Assembly (NCBI GenBank): GCA_021775735.1
Contig: JAJFHG010000039.1
Location: 1-40,842 of the forward strand
Direction of reading: 5' to 3'
DNA length: 40,842 nucleotides
From: Hyphomicrobiaceae bacterium
GTDB lineage: Bacteria; Pseudomonadota; Alphaproteobacteria; Rhizobiales; Hyphomicrobiaceae
The stretch's first letter is position 1. Each line of letters begins with the position of its first letter. This document shows, piece after piece, positions 8,536 to 16,920 of this stretch. The notes beneath the pieces were generated by a model that saw only the letters and a program-made list of their open reading frames with translations, ran no database searches and had not been told where the DNA came from. Made by a program: the position numbers and the translations under genes.

Positions 8536-9022
8536 CCTTTGGTGTTTCCGGCACACCATCTGTTTGTGCTTGGCGCAGTTTTGCGATGCGTGTTGCCAAA
8601 TCCTTGTCACTGAGGGCGAGGATTTGTGCTGCCAGAAGGGCTGCGTTGTGCGCCCCCGGTTCGCCAATTGCCAACGTACCAACAGGAACTCCGGCCGGCA
8701 TTTGTACAATTGAGTGCAAGCTATCAACACCGCTAAGAGCTTTGCTTGTAACGGGTACGCCGAGCACCGGAAGGGTGGTCATCGCTGCGGCCATGCCCGG
8801 CAAATGAGCTGCGCCTCCAGCACCTGCGATGATGACTTGAAGACCGCGGTCGGTTGCAGATTTAGCATAGTCGTAAAGGCGATCTGGTGTGCGGTGAGCG
8901 GAGACAATGCGGGTTTCATAGGAAACGCCAAGTTGGTCAAGGATCCTTGCGCTGTGGGCCAGGGTTGGCCAGTCTGACTGGCTTCCCATAATGATGCCAA
9001 CATCAGGAGTTTTGTCTGCCAT
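8528..9022 (-). CDS. purE: N5-carboxyaminoimidazole ribonucleotide mutase
   Basis: 164 residues. The start is the ATG at 9020-9022, which gives the normal class I N-terminus [18 protein letters not shown]. Class I PurE moves the carboxyl group of N5-CAIR to C4, giving CAIR. Visible active-site parts are [16 protein letters not shown] with the catalytic His, and [13 protein letters not shown], then [16 protein letters not shown]. The presence of PurK next to it agrees with class I. A longer frame to 9082 is not supported by the family. First gene of the purE-purK unit. Confidence 0.96.
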   Translation of the reverse strand: MADKTPDVGIIMGSQSDWPTLAHSARILDQLGVSYETRIVSAHRTPDRLYDYAKSATDRGLQVIIAGAGGAAHLPGMAAAMTTLPVLGVPVTSKALSGVDSLHSIVQMPAGVPVGTLAIGEPGAHNAALLAAQILALSDKDLATRIAKLRQAQTDGVPETPKDD

Positions 9023-9288
9023 GGTCTTAAGGTGATCGAGGTTTCTCGATCCTCCTCCGGTTGTGGGGCGCAAACTCGCCACGCCCGTTTGGTGACCACC
9101 CGCCAGTCCCGACGGCCGGTGAATTGAAAAGAAGCGGGTTTATCGGATTGGAGGTGCCTCTGACAAGGTGTTTTCGGCACTGAGGTGTGGGTTTATAGCC
9201 GATGGGAAGCAACTTCGGGCGAGAGGCCACCAAATAGCTGGTTCTGGCGAGTTGCAGTGCTTGGGGATTGCGCGTTCCCTGACGGTCG

Positions 9289-9495
9289 TTAAGCGATGAT
9301 GTCGGGTAGTAATTGGTCTTCGATTTTCTGGATCTGCTCTTTCAGCATTAACTTTTGTTTCTTGAGGCGGCGGATCGTCAGCTGATCAGCGTTGACGCTT
9401 TCCTCAAGTGTAATGATGTCGTGATCAAGATGGCGATGATCCGTCTTCAGGGCAGATAGTTTTTCGCGAAGTTCTTGTTCGCTATCACTTGTCAT
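9289..9495 (-). CDS. DUF465 (YdcH-like) coiled-coil protein
   Basis: 68 residues from the ATG at 9493-9495 (GGCGAG about 9 bases upstream). It is a heptad-rich helix pair: a region around LSALKTDHRHLDHDI, then LTIRRLKKQKLMLKEQI, the DUF465 hallmark, and a short C-terminal tail. The family is small and cytoplasmic with no established function. It is divergent from a second DUF465 gene at 9794-9970, and purE lies downstream on the same strand 266 bases away. Confidence 0.85.
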   Translation of the reverse strand: MTSDSEQELREKLSALKTDHRHLDHDIITLEESVNADQLTIRRLKKQKLMLKEQIQKIEDQLLPDIIA

Positions 9496-9793
9496 CGATA
9501 ATGCTCGCCGAGACCTTTTTAATTGTGATCTGCAAAATGCGACCCCACCCGCGTTAACGGACATGAAATTATCAACTGAATCCCCGATTTGAGCAAGCGC
9601 TGCAGGCACAACTTACGCAAAACTTTACCAAAACTTGTACGAATTACGGGCGTTTAGCTGTCCAAATAGAAGATTGTAGAATGTTGGTAAAAAGTGTTTA
9701 CCGCTTGCGCACCTTTTTGCGTCAACAGCAATGGACAAGATTCCTAATTTCTGCGACGATATTGCGTCTTTCAACTCTCGAAAGGAGGCCACG
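9496..9793. promoter_or_regulatory. Divergent promoter region between two DUF465 genes
   Basis: 298 bases with no gene, A+T-rich in the right half. It must carry promoters for both flanking genes. GGTAAA (9686-9691) and TTTACC (9697-9702) form inverted arms around AAGTG, and a further TTTACC occurs at about 9625-9630. These could be operator half-sites, but this is an inference from symmetry alone. Confidence 0.35.
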
Positions 9794-9970
9794 ATGGCAT
9801 TATCTGGACATCTCCAGGAGCTTTCACAGCGGCACAGCGCTTTACAGCGGCGGATTGAAGAGGAGATGGCAAGGCCAGGATCTGATGATCTAGAAATTCG
9901 GCGAATGAAACAGGAAAAACTAAAATTGAAAGATGAAATTGCGCGGCTCGAATCTGAGACGCGACATTAG
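9794..9970 (+). CDS. DUF465 (YdcH-like) coiled-coil protein, second copy
   Basis: 58 residues from the ATG at 9794, which follows a near-perfect AAAGGAGG ribosome site at a good distance. An upstream in-frame ATG at 9731 lacks one. The sequence MALSGHLQELSQRHSALQRR then EIRRMKQEKLKLKDEIARLE is the DUF465 core, a helical hairpin. It is related to the protein at 9289-9495 but clearly divergent from it. The function is unknown. The strong ribosome site and the following terminator suggest an abundantly made single-gene transcript. Confidence 0.87.
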   Translation: MALSGHLQELSQRHSALQRRIEEEMARPGSDDLEIRRMKQEKLKLKDEIARLESETRH

Positions 9971-9985
9971 AAATAGATGTAATCA

Positions 9986-10015
9986 GGCGGGTACGATGTG
10001 CCCGCCAATTTTGTT
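9986..10015 (+). terminator. Intrinsic terminator after the second DUF465 gene
   Basis: GGCGGGTAC (9986-9994) pairs with GTGCCCGCC (9998-10006, one G-T pair) around a 3-base loop, followed by AATTTTGTTT. It starts 15 bases after the stop codon. Confidence 0.75.
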
Positions 10016-10172
10016 TCGCAACCCAAAGACTCAGGCACCGGCTGTTATCGGTTGGGGCCTGAGGGGTTCGTTTTACGTATGTGTGTGATCTAGGACTGTG
10101 CGAACGTCCTGGAAGCCCTGTTACGCATTACCTAAAACGCTGCGTTTGCGATGAGTGCTACACGGTGGCGCT

Positions 10173-11801
10173 CTAAATGTCGTTGACTTGATCGCGCAGT
10201 TTGAATTTCTGAATTTTACCAGTTGATGTTTTTGGCACTTCGGCGAACACGACGAAGCGTGGTGCCTTGTAGTTCGCAAGGTTATCGCGACACCATTGAA
10301 TGAGTTCTTCCTGGGTTGCCTCGGCGCCTGGCTTTAACTCGACAAAGGCACACGGCGTTTCACCCCACTTCTCATCAGGTTTGGCAACGACTGCGCAGGC
10401 AGATACCGCTGGGTGTTTGTAGAGGATGTCTTCGACCTCAATTGATGAGATGTTCTCGCCGCCCGATATGATAATATCTTTGGAGCGATCCTTTAATTGC
10501 ACGTATCCATCGGGATGGAGCACACCAAGATCGCCTGAATGGAACCAACCATCCTCAAATGCTTGGTCCGTGGCCTTTGGGTTTTTGAGATAACCCTTCA
10601 TAACGATATTTCCTCGAAACATGACCTCGCCCAAGGTCTCGCCATCGCTTGGGACGGGTCTCATTGTTTCAGGATTCATGACCGTAAGATCTTCTAGGGC
10701 AACATAACGCACGCCTTGGCGGGATCGTTTGGCAATTTGCTCATCGACGGGGAGATCATCCCAGTCTGATTTCCATTCATTGATGACTGCTGGCCCGTAG
10801 GTTTCTGTCAGTCCATAAAGGTGTGTCAGCACAAAACCAGCTTCCGTCATGCGCTTGAGAACTGATTGTGGTGGTGGCGCCGCTGCGTGATTAAAGGCAA
10901 CGCGATGGCTGATTTCACGCTTTTCGCTTTCAGGCGCATCAAGCAATGTTGCCATCACAACCGGAGCGCCTGACAAATTGGTGACCTTGTGGTCAACGAT
11001 AGCGTCGTAGATCGCTTTTGCGCGCACCCATCTGAGACAAACATGGGTTCCTGCGACGACCGACACCGACCACGGGAAGCACCAACCATTGCAGTGGAAC
11101 ATCGGCAATGTCCACAGATAGGTCGCATGCTGCCCCATACCGGTTGCGATGGTGTTGGAGTAACACATTAGCGCTGCGCCACGGTGATGGTAGACCACTC
11201 CTTTGGGGTTGCCTGTTGTGCCAGAGGTGTAATTGAGGGAGATGGATTCCCACTCATTTTCCGGCATGCGCCAGGCAAAGTCGGGGTCGCCGGCCGATAC
11301 AAACTCTTCATAGTCCAGAAAAGACAGTGGCTCATTGTCCTGCGGAAATTCAGCGTCGTTGTAGTCGATCAGGAGTGGTTTGACTTTGGCAATTTCCAAA
11401 GCCTGTTTGATCACTGGCGCAAATTCGCGATCGACAATCAGGACTTTCGTTCCCGCGTGGTCCAACTGAAAAGCAATGATCGCAGCGTCAAGACGGGTAT
11501 TGATCGAATGGATAACAGCGCCGGTCATTGGCACACCGTAGTGAGCTTCGAGCATTGCCGGTGTGTTGGGCAGCATCACTGAAACACAATCACCTGGGCC
11601 GATGTAGGTGTTGGCGAGCTGAGATGCCAACTGACGGCAGCGGCGATAGAACGTTTGATAATCTAGGCGTGATTGACCGTGGATCACAGCGGTTTGCGTC
11701 GGGAAGGTACTCGCAGCGCGGGACAACAACGTAAGTGGTGTCAGGGGCTGATAGTTGGCAGGATTGGGGCTGAGGTTTTGTTCAAATGGATTGTGCGTCA
11801 T
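10173..11801 (-). CDS. Acyl-CoA synthetase (AMP-forming ligase)
   Basis: 542 residues from the ATG at 11799-11801, giving MTHNPFEQNLSPNPANYQPL, the usual start of this group. In-frame starts up to 11897 exist and none has a good ribosome site. The enzyme activates a carboxylic acid with ATP and joins it to CoA. Adenylation motifs are visible: SLNYTSGTTGNPKGVVYHHR (P-loop), then HLYGLTETYGP, DGWFHSGDLGVLHPDGY with the conserved Asp, KDRSKDIIISGGENIS, and the catalytic Lys in KTSTGKIQKFKLR near the C-terminus. It belongs to the medium-chain/methylmercaptopropionate-CoA ligase-like subgroup, and the true substrate cannot be told. It is transcribed alone, facing away from 12012. Confidence 0.9.
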   Translation of the reverse strand: MTHNPFEQNLSPNPANYQPLTPLTLLSRAASTFPTQTAVIHGQSRLDYQTFYRRCRQLASQLANTYIGPGDCVSVMLPNTPAMLEAHYGVPMTGAVIHSINTRLDAAIIAFQLDHAGTKVLIVDREFAPVIKQALEIAKVKPLLIDYNDAEFPQDNEPLSFLDYEEFVSAGDPDFAWRMPENEWESISLNYTSGTTGNPKGVVYHHRGAALMCYSNTIATGMGQHATYLWTLPMFHCNGWCFPWSVSVVAGTHVCLRWVRAKAIYDAIVDHKVTNLSGAPVVMATLLDAPESEKREISHRVAFNHAAAPPPQSVLKRMTEAGFVLTHLYGLTETYGPAVINEWKSDWDDLPVDEQIAKRSRQGVRYVALEDLTVMNPETMRPVPSDGETLGEVMFRGNIVMKGYLKNPKATDQAFEDGWFHSGDLGVLHPDGYVQLKDRSKDIIISGGENISSIEVEDILYKHPAVSACAVVAKPDEKWGETPCAFVELKPGAEATQEELIQWCRDNLANYKAPRFVVFAEVPKTSTGKIQKFKLRDQVNDI

Positions 11802-12011
11802 GGGTGCTGTCTTGGACCATTTATCTAAAAAGCTGGATTTCATCATCTCAGTGGGCATATTTTGGGGGACGCTAGCCAATTGCTTGTCAATGGGCAATTG
11901 TCAGAATTACCTTGGATCGACATAATCTTGGTTCAAGTTGAGCAAAAACCTGTTTGAGGTGATCTAAACCGCACACGTTCTGTGTCCCGAATTGAAGATT
12001 TAGGAGGGGCA

Positions 12012-12104
12012 ATGCCACACTCAAAATTCGATACTATCGCGCTCTGGCTCCTGTTCATGCTGATCTTTGCTGCCCTTTTGGCCGTTGAACTCGCGTTGAA
12101 GTAA
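12012..12104 (+). CDS. 30-residue single-helix membrane peptide
   Basis: A very short open frame. The ATG at 12012 is preceded by AGGAGGGG at 2-9 bases, one of the strongest ribosome sites in the window. The product begins MPHSKFDTIALW and continues as a single hydrophobic helix (about residues 8-28) ending in ELALK. The short polar N-terminus and a Lys at the C-terminal end are typical of bacterial small membrane proteins. It lies between the divergent acyl-CoA synthetase and DUF4170, 89 bases upstream of the latter, possibly on one transcript. No function is known to me. Its reality rests on the ribosome site and the uninterrupted hydrophobic helix. Confidence 0.6.
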   Translation: MPHSKFDTIALWLLFMLIFAALLAVELALK

Positions 12105-12193
12105 CGGCGTTTCAAGGTCAGGGCTTGCCCTAAAGTCGAATGCTGGCTAGACGCCTCCTGAGTGAAGTGAATCTCAGGGAAGGCATGCGAGTT

Positions 12194-12448
12194 ATGAGCG
12201 AGGCGGTTCGACGCGAAAATAAGCAACTGCTACATTTGGTTTTTGGTGGTGAATTAGACTCTCTATCCAACCTTGAGTTTCGTGATATTGAGACGCTGGA
12301 TATTGTTGGTATTTATCCAAACTATGCAGAAGCGGAAGTGGCTTGGCGGGGTGCAGCGCAACGTACCGTCGACAACGCTTTGATGCGGTATTTTATCGTA
12401 CACATCCATCGGTTGATGGACCCGGTTGACGTCGCGCCGGACAATTAG
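12194..12448 (+). CDS. DUF4170 domain protein
   Basis: 84 residues from the ATG at 12194, with GGAAGG 11 bases upstream. An earlier in-frame ATG at 12185 would be only 2 bases from that site. The whole protein matches the alphaproteobacterial DUF4170 family: KQLLHLVFGGELDSL, then LDIVGIYPNYAEAEVAW and DNALMRYFIVHIHRLMDP. It is a small alpha/beta cytoplasmic protein without known function. It is convergent with the phosphatase gene ending at 12505. Confidence 0.88.
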   Translation: MSEAVRRENKQLLHLVFGGELDSLSNLEFRDIETLDIVGIYPNYAEAEVAWRGAAQRTVDNALMRYFIVHIHRLMDPVDVAPDN

Positions 12449-12504
12449 GTCGCGCAGAACTGTATGTATTGATTGCGTCGATCTCAAAACACCTGTGCGC
12501 AAAT

Positions 12505-13296
12505 TTACTCGCGCGATAACACATCATCGACAATGCGATTGGCCCAGCCTTTAGATCGAAAGCTTGCTTGCACTTCCTCAGCGTTATAGCGGGTTTCGAC
12601 CCAGTCGAAAAATTCCATAGGTTTGTTTTCTGTATCTGACAGATAGCGTTCGAAAAAGTAGCTTAATACGCCTGGATTAGCATGGCGGATATGTCCAAAG
12701 CGTAACGACAGTTGTTTGGCTGCTTCTTTGATTGGTACACCCTGTTTCAAGTGAAGATAGAGTACGCTCATGAGACCAGCGCGATCTGCGCCAGATCTGC
12801 AATGCATAAGCGCTGGGTATTTGATTTCATCAAACAATGCACGAATGCGGTTGAGTTCTTCGCGTGTAGGTGCCGCCCGCGAGCGTACTTCAAAGTCGAT
12901 CATTTCGATGCCATGTGCGCGGCACGCTTCGCGTTCTATGCGATAGGCAGATGAGGTATGGACACCACGCAAATTAACAATCGTGCGCACACCTTGCTTG
13001 GCGAGGCGCGCAATGTGGTGGGGAAGCGGTTGCGCGGAACGCCACATGTCGGGCCTAATCCGGTGTCGATTTGGGTATACAAGGCGAAGGGCGCCAATAT
13101 CTAACAGCAGCATTTGCAGATAGCGGTACGGGGGCCCTAGAGTTCGTTTGACCGGCTCTGGGATATGCACACCAATGCGACCACTGACCGCCGAAGCTGC
13201 TTTGCGTACGCTGCGCTTTGCCTGCTTATACGAGCTGCGCACTTTACCGGTGGAATGGGGCATCAGGGGTGTGATAGGTCTCAGTAATTTCGCCAT
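12505..13296 (-). CDS. Cysteine-based (dual-specificity-type) phosphatase
   Basis: 263 residues. The signature loop HCRSGADR holds the nucleophile Cys166 and the phosphate-binding Arg172. Further support comes from the VYPNRHRIRPDMWRSAQP opening that dual-specificity and PTPMT1-like phosphatases share (about residues 73-90), and from RTIVNLRG. Residues 1-60 are basic and may contact membranes, and there is no clear signal peptide. The gene is divergent by 136 bases from a fused acyltransferase-Kdo transferase and lpxK. Family members act on phosphoprotein or, in PTPMT1/PgpP relatives, on phospholipid head groups. The location suggests a lipid or envelope substrate, which is an inference. Confidence 0.82.
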   Translation of the reverse strand: MAKLLRPITPLMPHSTGKVRSSYKQAKRSVRKAASAVSGRIGVHIPEPVKRTLGPPYRYLQMLLLDIGALRLVYPNRHRIRPDMWRSAQPLPHHIARLAKQGVRTIVNLRGVHTSSAYRIEREACRAHGIEMIDFEVRSRAAPTREELNRIRALFDEIKYPALMHCRSGADRAGLMSVLYLHLKQGVPIKEAAKQLSLRFGHIRHANPGVLSYFFERYLSDTENKPMEFFDWVETRYNAEEVQASFRSKGWANRIVDDVLSRE

Positions 13297-13432
13297 CTGG
13301 AAAACACGGGCACGGTGACGATAAGATGACGCAGCCAGTGTTTGTCATTGTTTGCCACGGTTAGATATTCGCTATAGGACACTCGGGCAAGCGCTTCGGG
13401 TCATTTCCCATTGGGAAATCGGGCGCATTCGC

Positions 13433-15496
13433 ATGAGGCCGCTGATAAAAATGGCACTTTCGCCGCGTCGAAAAAAACAGATTGCGCGGGCTACAGGCCG
13501 CCTCCTGGCGCGCTTTACCCGGTTTGTTCATCATTCCTCGCACGTCGTAATGGATCCGGCCGACGGGCAAGCACGCGTGCTTGAGGATTACCCGCCGATT
13601 GTTGCGGTCTGGCATGGCCAGTTCATGATGGTGGCCGCCCTTCAGCCCGAGGGCTTTGAAGCTGATGCGATTGTTGCCCGCCACGGCGACGCGGAGGTGA
13701 TCGCAGAAGCGTTGTTACCCTTCAATGTGAGGCTCGTGCGTGGTGCGGGTTCACAGGGCCGAAAATTTAAAAAGGAACGTGGTGGCGTTAGTGCGTTGCG
13801 CCAAGCTGTCCGTGCGCTCCAAAAAAACCGTGCTGTTGTCATAACAGCTGATGTGCCGCCAGGACCAGCACGCATTGCAGGCACTGGTGTTGTCACTCTG
13901 GCAAAATTATCAGGACGCCCGATCATTCCAGTCGCGGTTGCAACATCGCGTTATACTGCGCTCAACAATTGGAGTCGGATGACAATTAATTTGCCTTACT
14001 CAAAAATGTCCTGCGTTGTTGGTGACAAAATCTGGGTGCCAAACGATGCAGCTCCAGATCTGATTGAGCAAAAAAGGCAAGACGTTGAAACATCCCTCAA
14101 CGAGGCAACGCAACGCGCTTACGCAACAGCCGGGGCGGATGCGATGCGGGCAACGCCAGTTTCAGCGGTTCCTATTGATGCGCCACTGCCACCGACAGGC
14201 GCCAAGCTCAAGCTTTATCGCGGTTTCACCCGCCTCATACGTCCTTTAGCTCCCGTCCTTTATGGTCAGCGTGCCCGGCGCGGTAAGGAAGATCCTGTGC
14301 GGCGTGACGAACGTTATGGTATCGCCTCGAAGGGACGCACCGGCGAGGGATCATTAGTCTGGGTACATGCAGCAAGTGTCGGTGAGACCAATGCTGTGCT
14401 GCCGGTGGTTGACGGATTGTTGGCTGAGCGGAATGATCTCCATGTCGTGTTGACGACAGGTACAGTGACGTCGGCAGCGATGGCCAAATCCCGACTTGGG
14501 TCGCGCGCGGTCCATCAGTATGTGCCATTTGACTCACCTGCATTTGCGCGCCGGTTTTTGGACCATTGGAAGCCGGACTTGGCTATTTTTACCGAAAGTG
14601 AAATTTGGCCGAATCTTATTTTGGAAACAGCTGAAAAGAAGATTCCGTTGGCGCTTGTGAATGCGCGTATGTCAAAGAAAAGCCATTCCAAATGGCGCAA
14701 AAACCGCGGTCTGTCGTTGCCGCTGTTCGCCCGTTTTAATGCAGTGTTGGCACAAAATGCACAAATGGCGCGTCGGTTTGCAGACCTTGGTGCGCGTTGC
14801 GTGATCAACGCCGGAAATCTAAAGGTTGATTCGCCGCCACCGCCTGTGAACGCAGAAGACCTCACAGTATTTCAAAACGCCTTGCTGGGTCGTCACGTAT
14901 TTGTGGCCGCCAGTACCCATCATGGGGAAGACAGTGAAATCATCAAAACGCATCGCCTTTTGCGCCAAAAGTTCCCAACATTGTGCACGATTATTGCGCC
15001 GCGCCATCCCGAACGTGGTTCTGCTATCTCAGAACAAATAAAAAGCATGGGATTGCGGGTTGCTCAGCGCTCGCTTGGCGAAATTCCGTCCGACACAACA
15101 GATATCTATGTGGCCGATTCGATTGGAGAGCTAGGTCTCTATTATACGTTGACTGATATCGCTTTTGTTGGCGGATCGCTTATCAACCACGGTGGGCAAA
15201 ATCCGCTGGAGGCAGCGCGCCTGTCGACGGCCGTGATTACCGGGCCCTCGCAACACAATTTTGCGGATGTTTATCGAGCGCTACGTAATGCAGGTGCGGC
15301 GCGTGAGGTAACAAGTTCTGAGACCCTTGCTGAAACGGTCAGTGAACTCTTATCTGACCGGGTGGTGTTGGAGCAAATGATCAGGGCTGGGCATGACTGT
15401 CTTGAGGAACTGGGTGGTGCACTGACACTGACAACATCGACACTGTTGAATTTAATACCTGCATCTTCAGAGAGGGCATCGCGTGCCGCTGAATGA
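13433..15496 (+). CDS. waaA: DUF374 acyltransferase fused to Kdo transferase
   Basis: 687 residues in one uninterrupted frame. Residues ~10-230 are a DUF374 lysophospholipid acyltransferase-like domain: VAVWHGQFMMVA, ARHGDAEVIAEAL, RLVRGAGSQG and TADVPPGPARIAGTGVV. From about residue 255 (KLYRGFTRLIRPLAPVLYG) to the end it is a 3-deoxy-D-manno-octulosonate transferase (KdtA/WaaA): HAASVGETNAV with catalytic Glu318, FTESEIWPNLI, and VGGSLINHGGQNPLEAA. KdtA moves Kdo from CMP-Kdo onto lipid IVA at the inner membrane. In many alphaproteobacteria these are two neighbouring genes. The start is uncertain: ATG 13433, ATG 13451 and a TTG at 13352 are possible and none has a strong ribosome site. Its 3' end overlaps lpxK by 14 bases. 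Confidence 0.9.
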   Translation: MRPLIKMALSPRRKKQIARATGRLLARFTRFVHHSSHVVMDPADGQARVLEDYPPIVAVWHGQFMMVAALQPEGFEADAIVARHGDAEVIAEALLPFNVRLVRGAGSQGRKFKKERGGVSALRQAVRALQKNRAVVITADVPPGPARIAGTGVVTLAKLSGRPIIPVAVATSRYTALNNWSRMTINLPYSKMSCVVGDKIWVPNDAAPDLIEQKRQDVETSLNEATQRAYATAGADAMRATPVSAVPIDAPLPPTGAKLKLYRGFTRLIRPLAPVLYGQRARRGKEDPVRRDERYGIASKGRTGEGSLVWVHAASVGETNAVLPVVDGLLAERNDLHVVLTTGTVTSAAMAKSRLGSRAVHQYVPFDSPAFARRFLDHWKPDLAIFTESEIWPNLILETAEKKIPLALVNARMSKKSHSKWRKNRGLSLPLFARFNAVLAQNAQMARRFADLGARCVINAGNLKVDSPPPPVNAEDLTVFQNALLGRHVFVAASTHHGEDSEIIKTHRLLRQKFPTLCTIIAPRHPERGSAISEQIKSMGLRVAQRSLGEIPSDTTDIYVADSIGELGLYYTLTDIAFVGGSLINHGGQNPLEAARLSTAVITGPSQHNFADVYRALRNAGAAREVTSSETLAETVSELLSDRVVLEQMIRAGHDCLEELGGALTLTTSTLLNLIPASSERASRAAE

Positions 15497-16544
15497 GCCA
15501 GGTTGGTGGTATGGAACGGGCGCGCTGAATACCTGGACGGCACGCGCGTTGTCACCTGTGTCATCTGTCTATGATTGGATTGCCAACTGGAGAATGGCGC
15601 GGACCGGTGGGCTCGCGGTTGGGCTGCCAGTGATTTGTGTTGGCAACTTCACAGCCGGTGGTACGGGTAAGACACCGTTCGTATGCTGGTTAGTGGATGC
15701 AACGAAACAACGCGATCTAAAGCCTGTGATTTTAACGCGCGGTTTTGGTGGTTGTCTGCCCGGTCCAGTTTGGGTGGATCAAGATAGCCACACCGCGGAG
15801 GAGGTTGGTGATGAACCATTGCTACTTGCCAAACACGCCCCCGTCATGGTGGCGCGCGACCGCGCCGAAGGGCTTCAAGCGATCGCGCAGGATAGCAAAA
15901 AATTTGACGTCGTCATTATGGACGACGGATTACAAAATCCCTCAGTGAACAAAGATCTCAGCATTGCCGTTGTTGATGGTAAACGCGGCTTCGGCAATGG
16001 ACGGGTCATTCCAGCAGGCCCTCTGCGCGCTTCATTGAGCCACCAAGCGCCGCGTGTTTCGGCAATTGTGATCAATAACGGGCCGGCGCCAGATGCCCGC
16101 TCACCGATGACGGCACCCATTACATCAAAACTTCGCGGAAATGGGTTTGATGGACCGGTTATTGAAGCCACCATGTCTGTGCCTGCCGGGGCTAAGACGC
16201 TGAAAAGCAAACGCGTCCTTGCCTATGCTGGTATTGGGTCCCCGGAGCGATTCTTTGAGACCGTTCGGCTGCAGGGAGCGGACCTGGTTGAACAACGCGT
16301 GTTTGCAGATCACCATCAGTTGACAACAGTGGAAGCGCGATCGCTGTTGCAGTCAGCTGCGGATCAAAGCTTGACACTGGTGACCACAGAGAAGGACTGG
16401 GTAAGACTATCGGACCACGATACGGTTTTAAAAGAATTGAAAACAGCATCACGTCTGGTGCCGATTGTGATGGATATTTCCGAGGGTGACAGCGAGGAGA
16501 TTGCAGCGCTTTTAGATGTGTGCTGTGTCAAACATGACGATTAA
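15483..16544 (+). CDS. lpxK: Tetraacyldisaccharide 4'-kinase
   Basis: 353 residues starting at GTG 15483, inside the end of the Kdo transferase gene, with GAGAGGG about 7 bases upstream. LpxK phosphorylates the 4' position of the disaccharide-1-phosphate to make lipid IVA on the cytoplasmic face of the inner membrane. The Walker A loop GNFTAGGTGKTP (residues 54-65), the following ILTRGFGG, VMVARDRAEG, VIMDDGLQNPS and the C-terminal VTTEKDWVRLSD are all diagnostic. Its product is the acceptor for the KdtA half of the upstream gene, so the overlap fits pathway coupling. Confidence 0.96.
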   Translation: MPLNEPGWWYGTGALNTWTARALSPVSSVYDWIANWRMARTGGLAVGLPVICVGNFTAGGTGKTPFVCWLVDATKQRDLKPVILTRGFGGCLPGPVWVDQDSHTAEEVGDEPLLLAKHAPVMVARDRAEGLQAIAQDSKKFDVVIMDDGLQNPSVNKDLSIAVVDGKRGFGNGRVIPAGPLRASLSHQAPRVSAIVINNGPAPDARSPMTAPITSKLRGNGFDGPVIEATMSVPAGAKTLKSKRVLAYAGIGSPERFFETVRLQGADLVEQRVFADHHQLTTVEARSLLQSAADQSLTLVTTEKDWVRLSDHDTVLKELKTASRLVPIVMDISEGDSEEIAALLDVCCVKHDD

Positions 16545-16549
16545 CGATG

Positions 16550-16777
16550 CTAGCTTTGCCTCGAATTTCGTTCTTTGTGGCGGTGCAGGGAAGCTTCTGC
16601 TGACACATAGGCTTCTTGCAACTCAACACTCCAATATTTCAGCGAAGCCAATTCAATTTTTTCACTCGTTACCGCGCATCGTACATGGTCGCCGGGTTTG
16701 ATGATTTGAAACTCGCCATCAAGGTAGCGCAGGTCAGCTTCGCCTGTGGTTGTGAAAATTTTTTCAAGTCGGTTCAT
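16550..16777 (-). CDS. DUF2093 protein
   Basis: 75 residues from the ATG at 16775-16777 with AAAGAGG at a good distance upstream. The sequence ADLRYLDGEFQIIKPGDHV, then RCAVTSEKIELASLKYWSVE and QEAYVSAEASLHR matches the DUF2093 family of alphaproteobacteria along its full length. It has a single small beta domain that could bind a ligand through its Cys/Tyr/Trp positions, but no function is known. It is convergent with lpxK, only 5 bases apart, and sits between lpxK and xseA as in many relatives. Confidence 0.9.
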   Translation of the reverse strand: MNRLEKIFTTTGEADLRYLDGEFQIIKPGDHVRCAVTSEKIELASLKYWSVELQEAYVSAEASLHRHKERNSRQS

Positions 16778-16920
16778 ATCGCCTCTTTCAACCTAGAACA
16801 TTGTGCGGCGTACTGAAGTTTTACCACAATGTAGGTATGCGCTGGCTGTCTTGCCAGCACCTAAACTCAAAAGCAACACCTCAGCCACAACGCAATGAAT
16901 TTTTTCATCATTACGTGTCA

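Noticed and set aside
8536-8730. N-terminal extension of purK
   Set aside because: The frame is open upstream only because it passes through purE. The family start is at 8535 with a ribosome site and the 8-base overlap typical of purE-purK.
10030-10063. Imperfect hairpin CTCAGGC...GCCTGAG downstream of the acyl-CoA synthetase
   Set aside because: It has a large internal bulge and no T-tract on the minus strand, and it lies over 100 bases past the stop codon, so I did not list it as a terminator.
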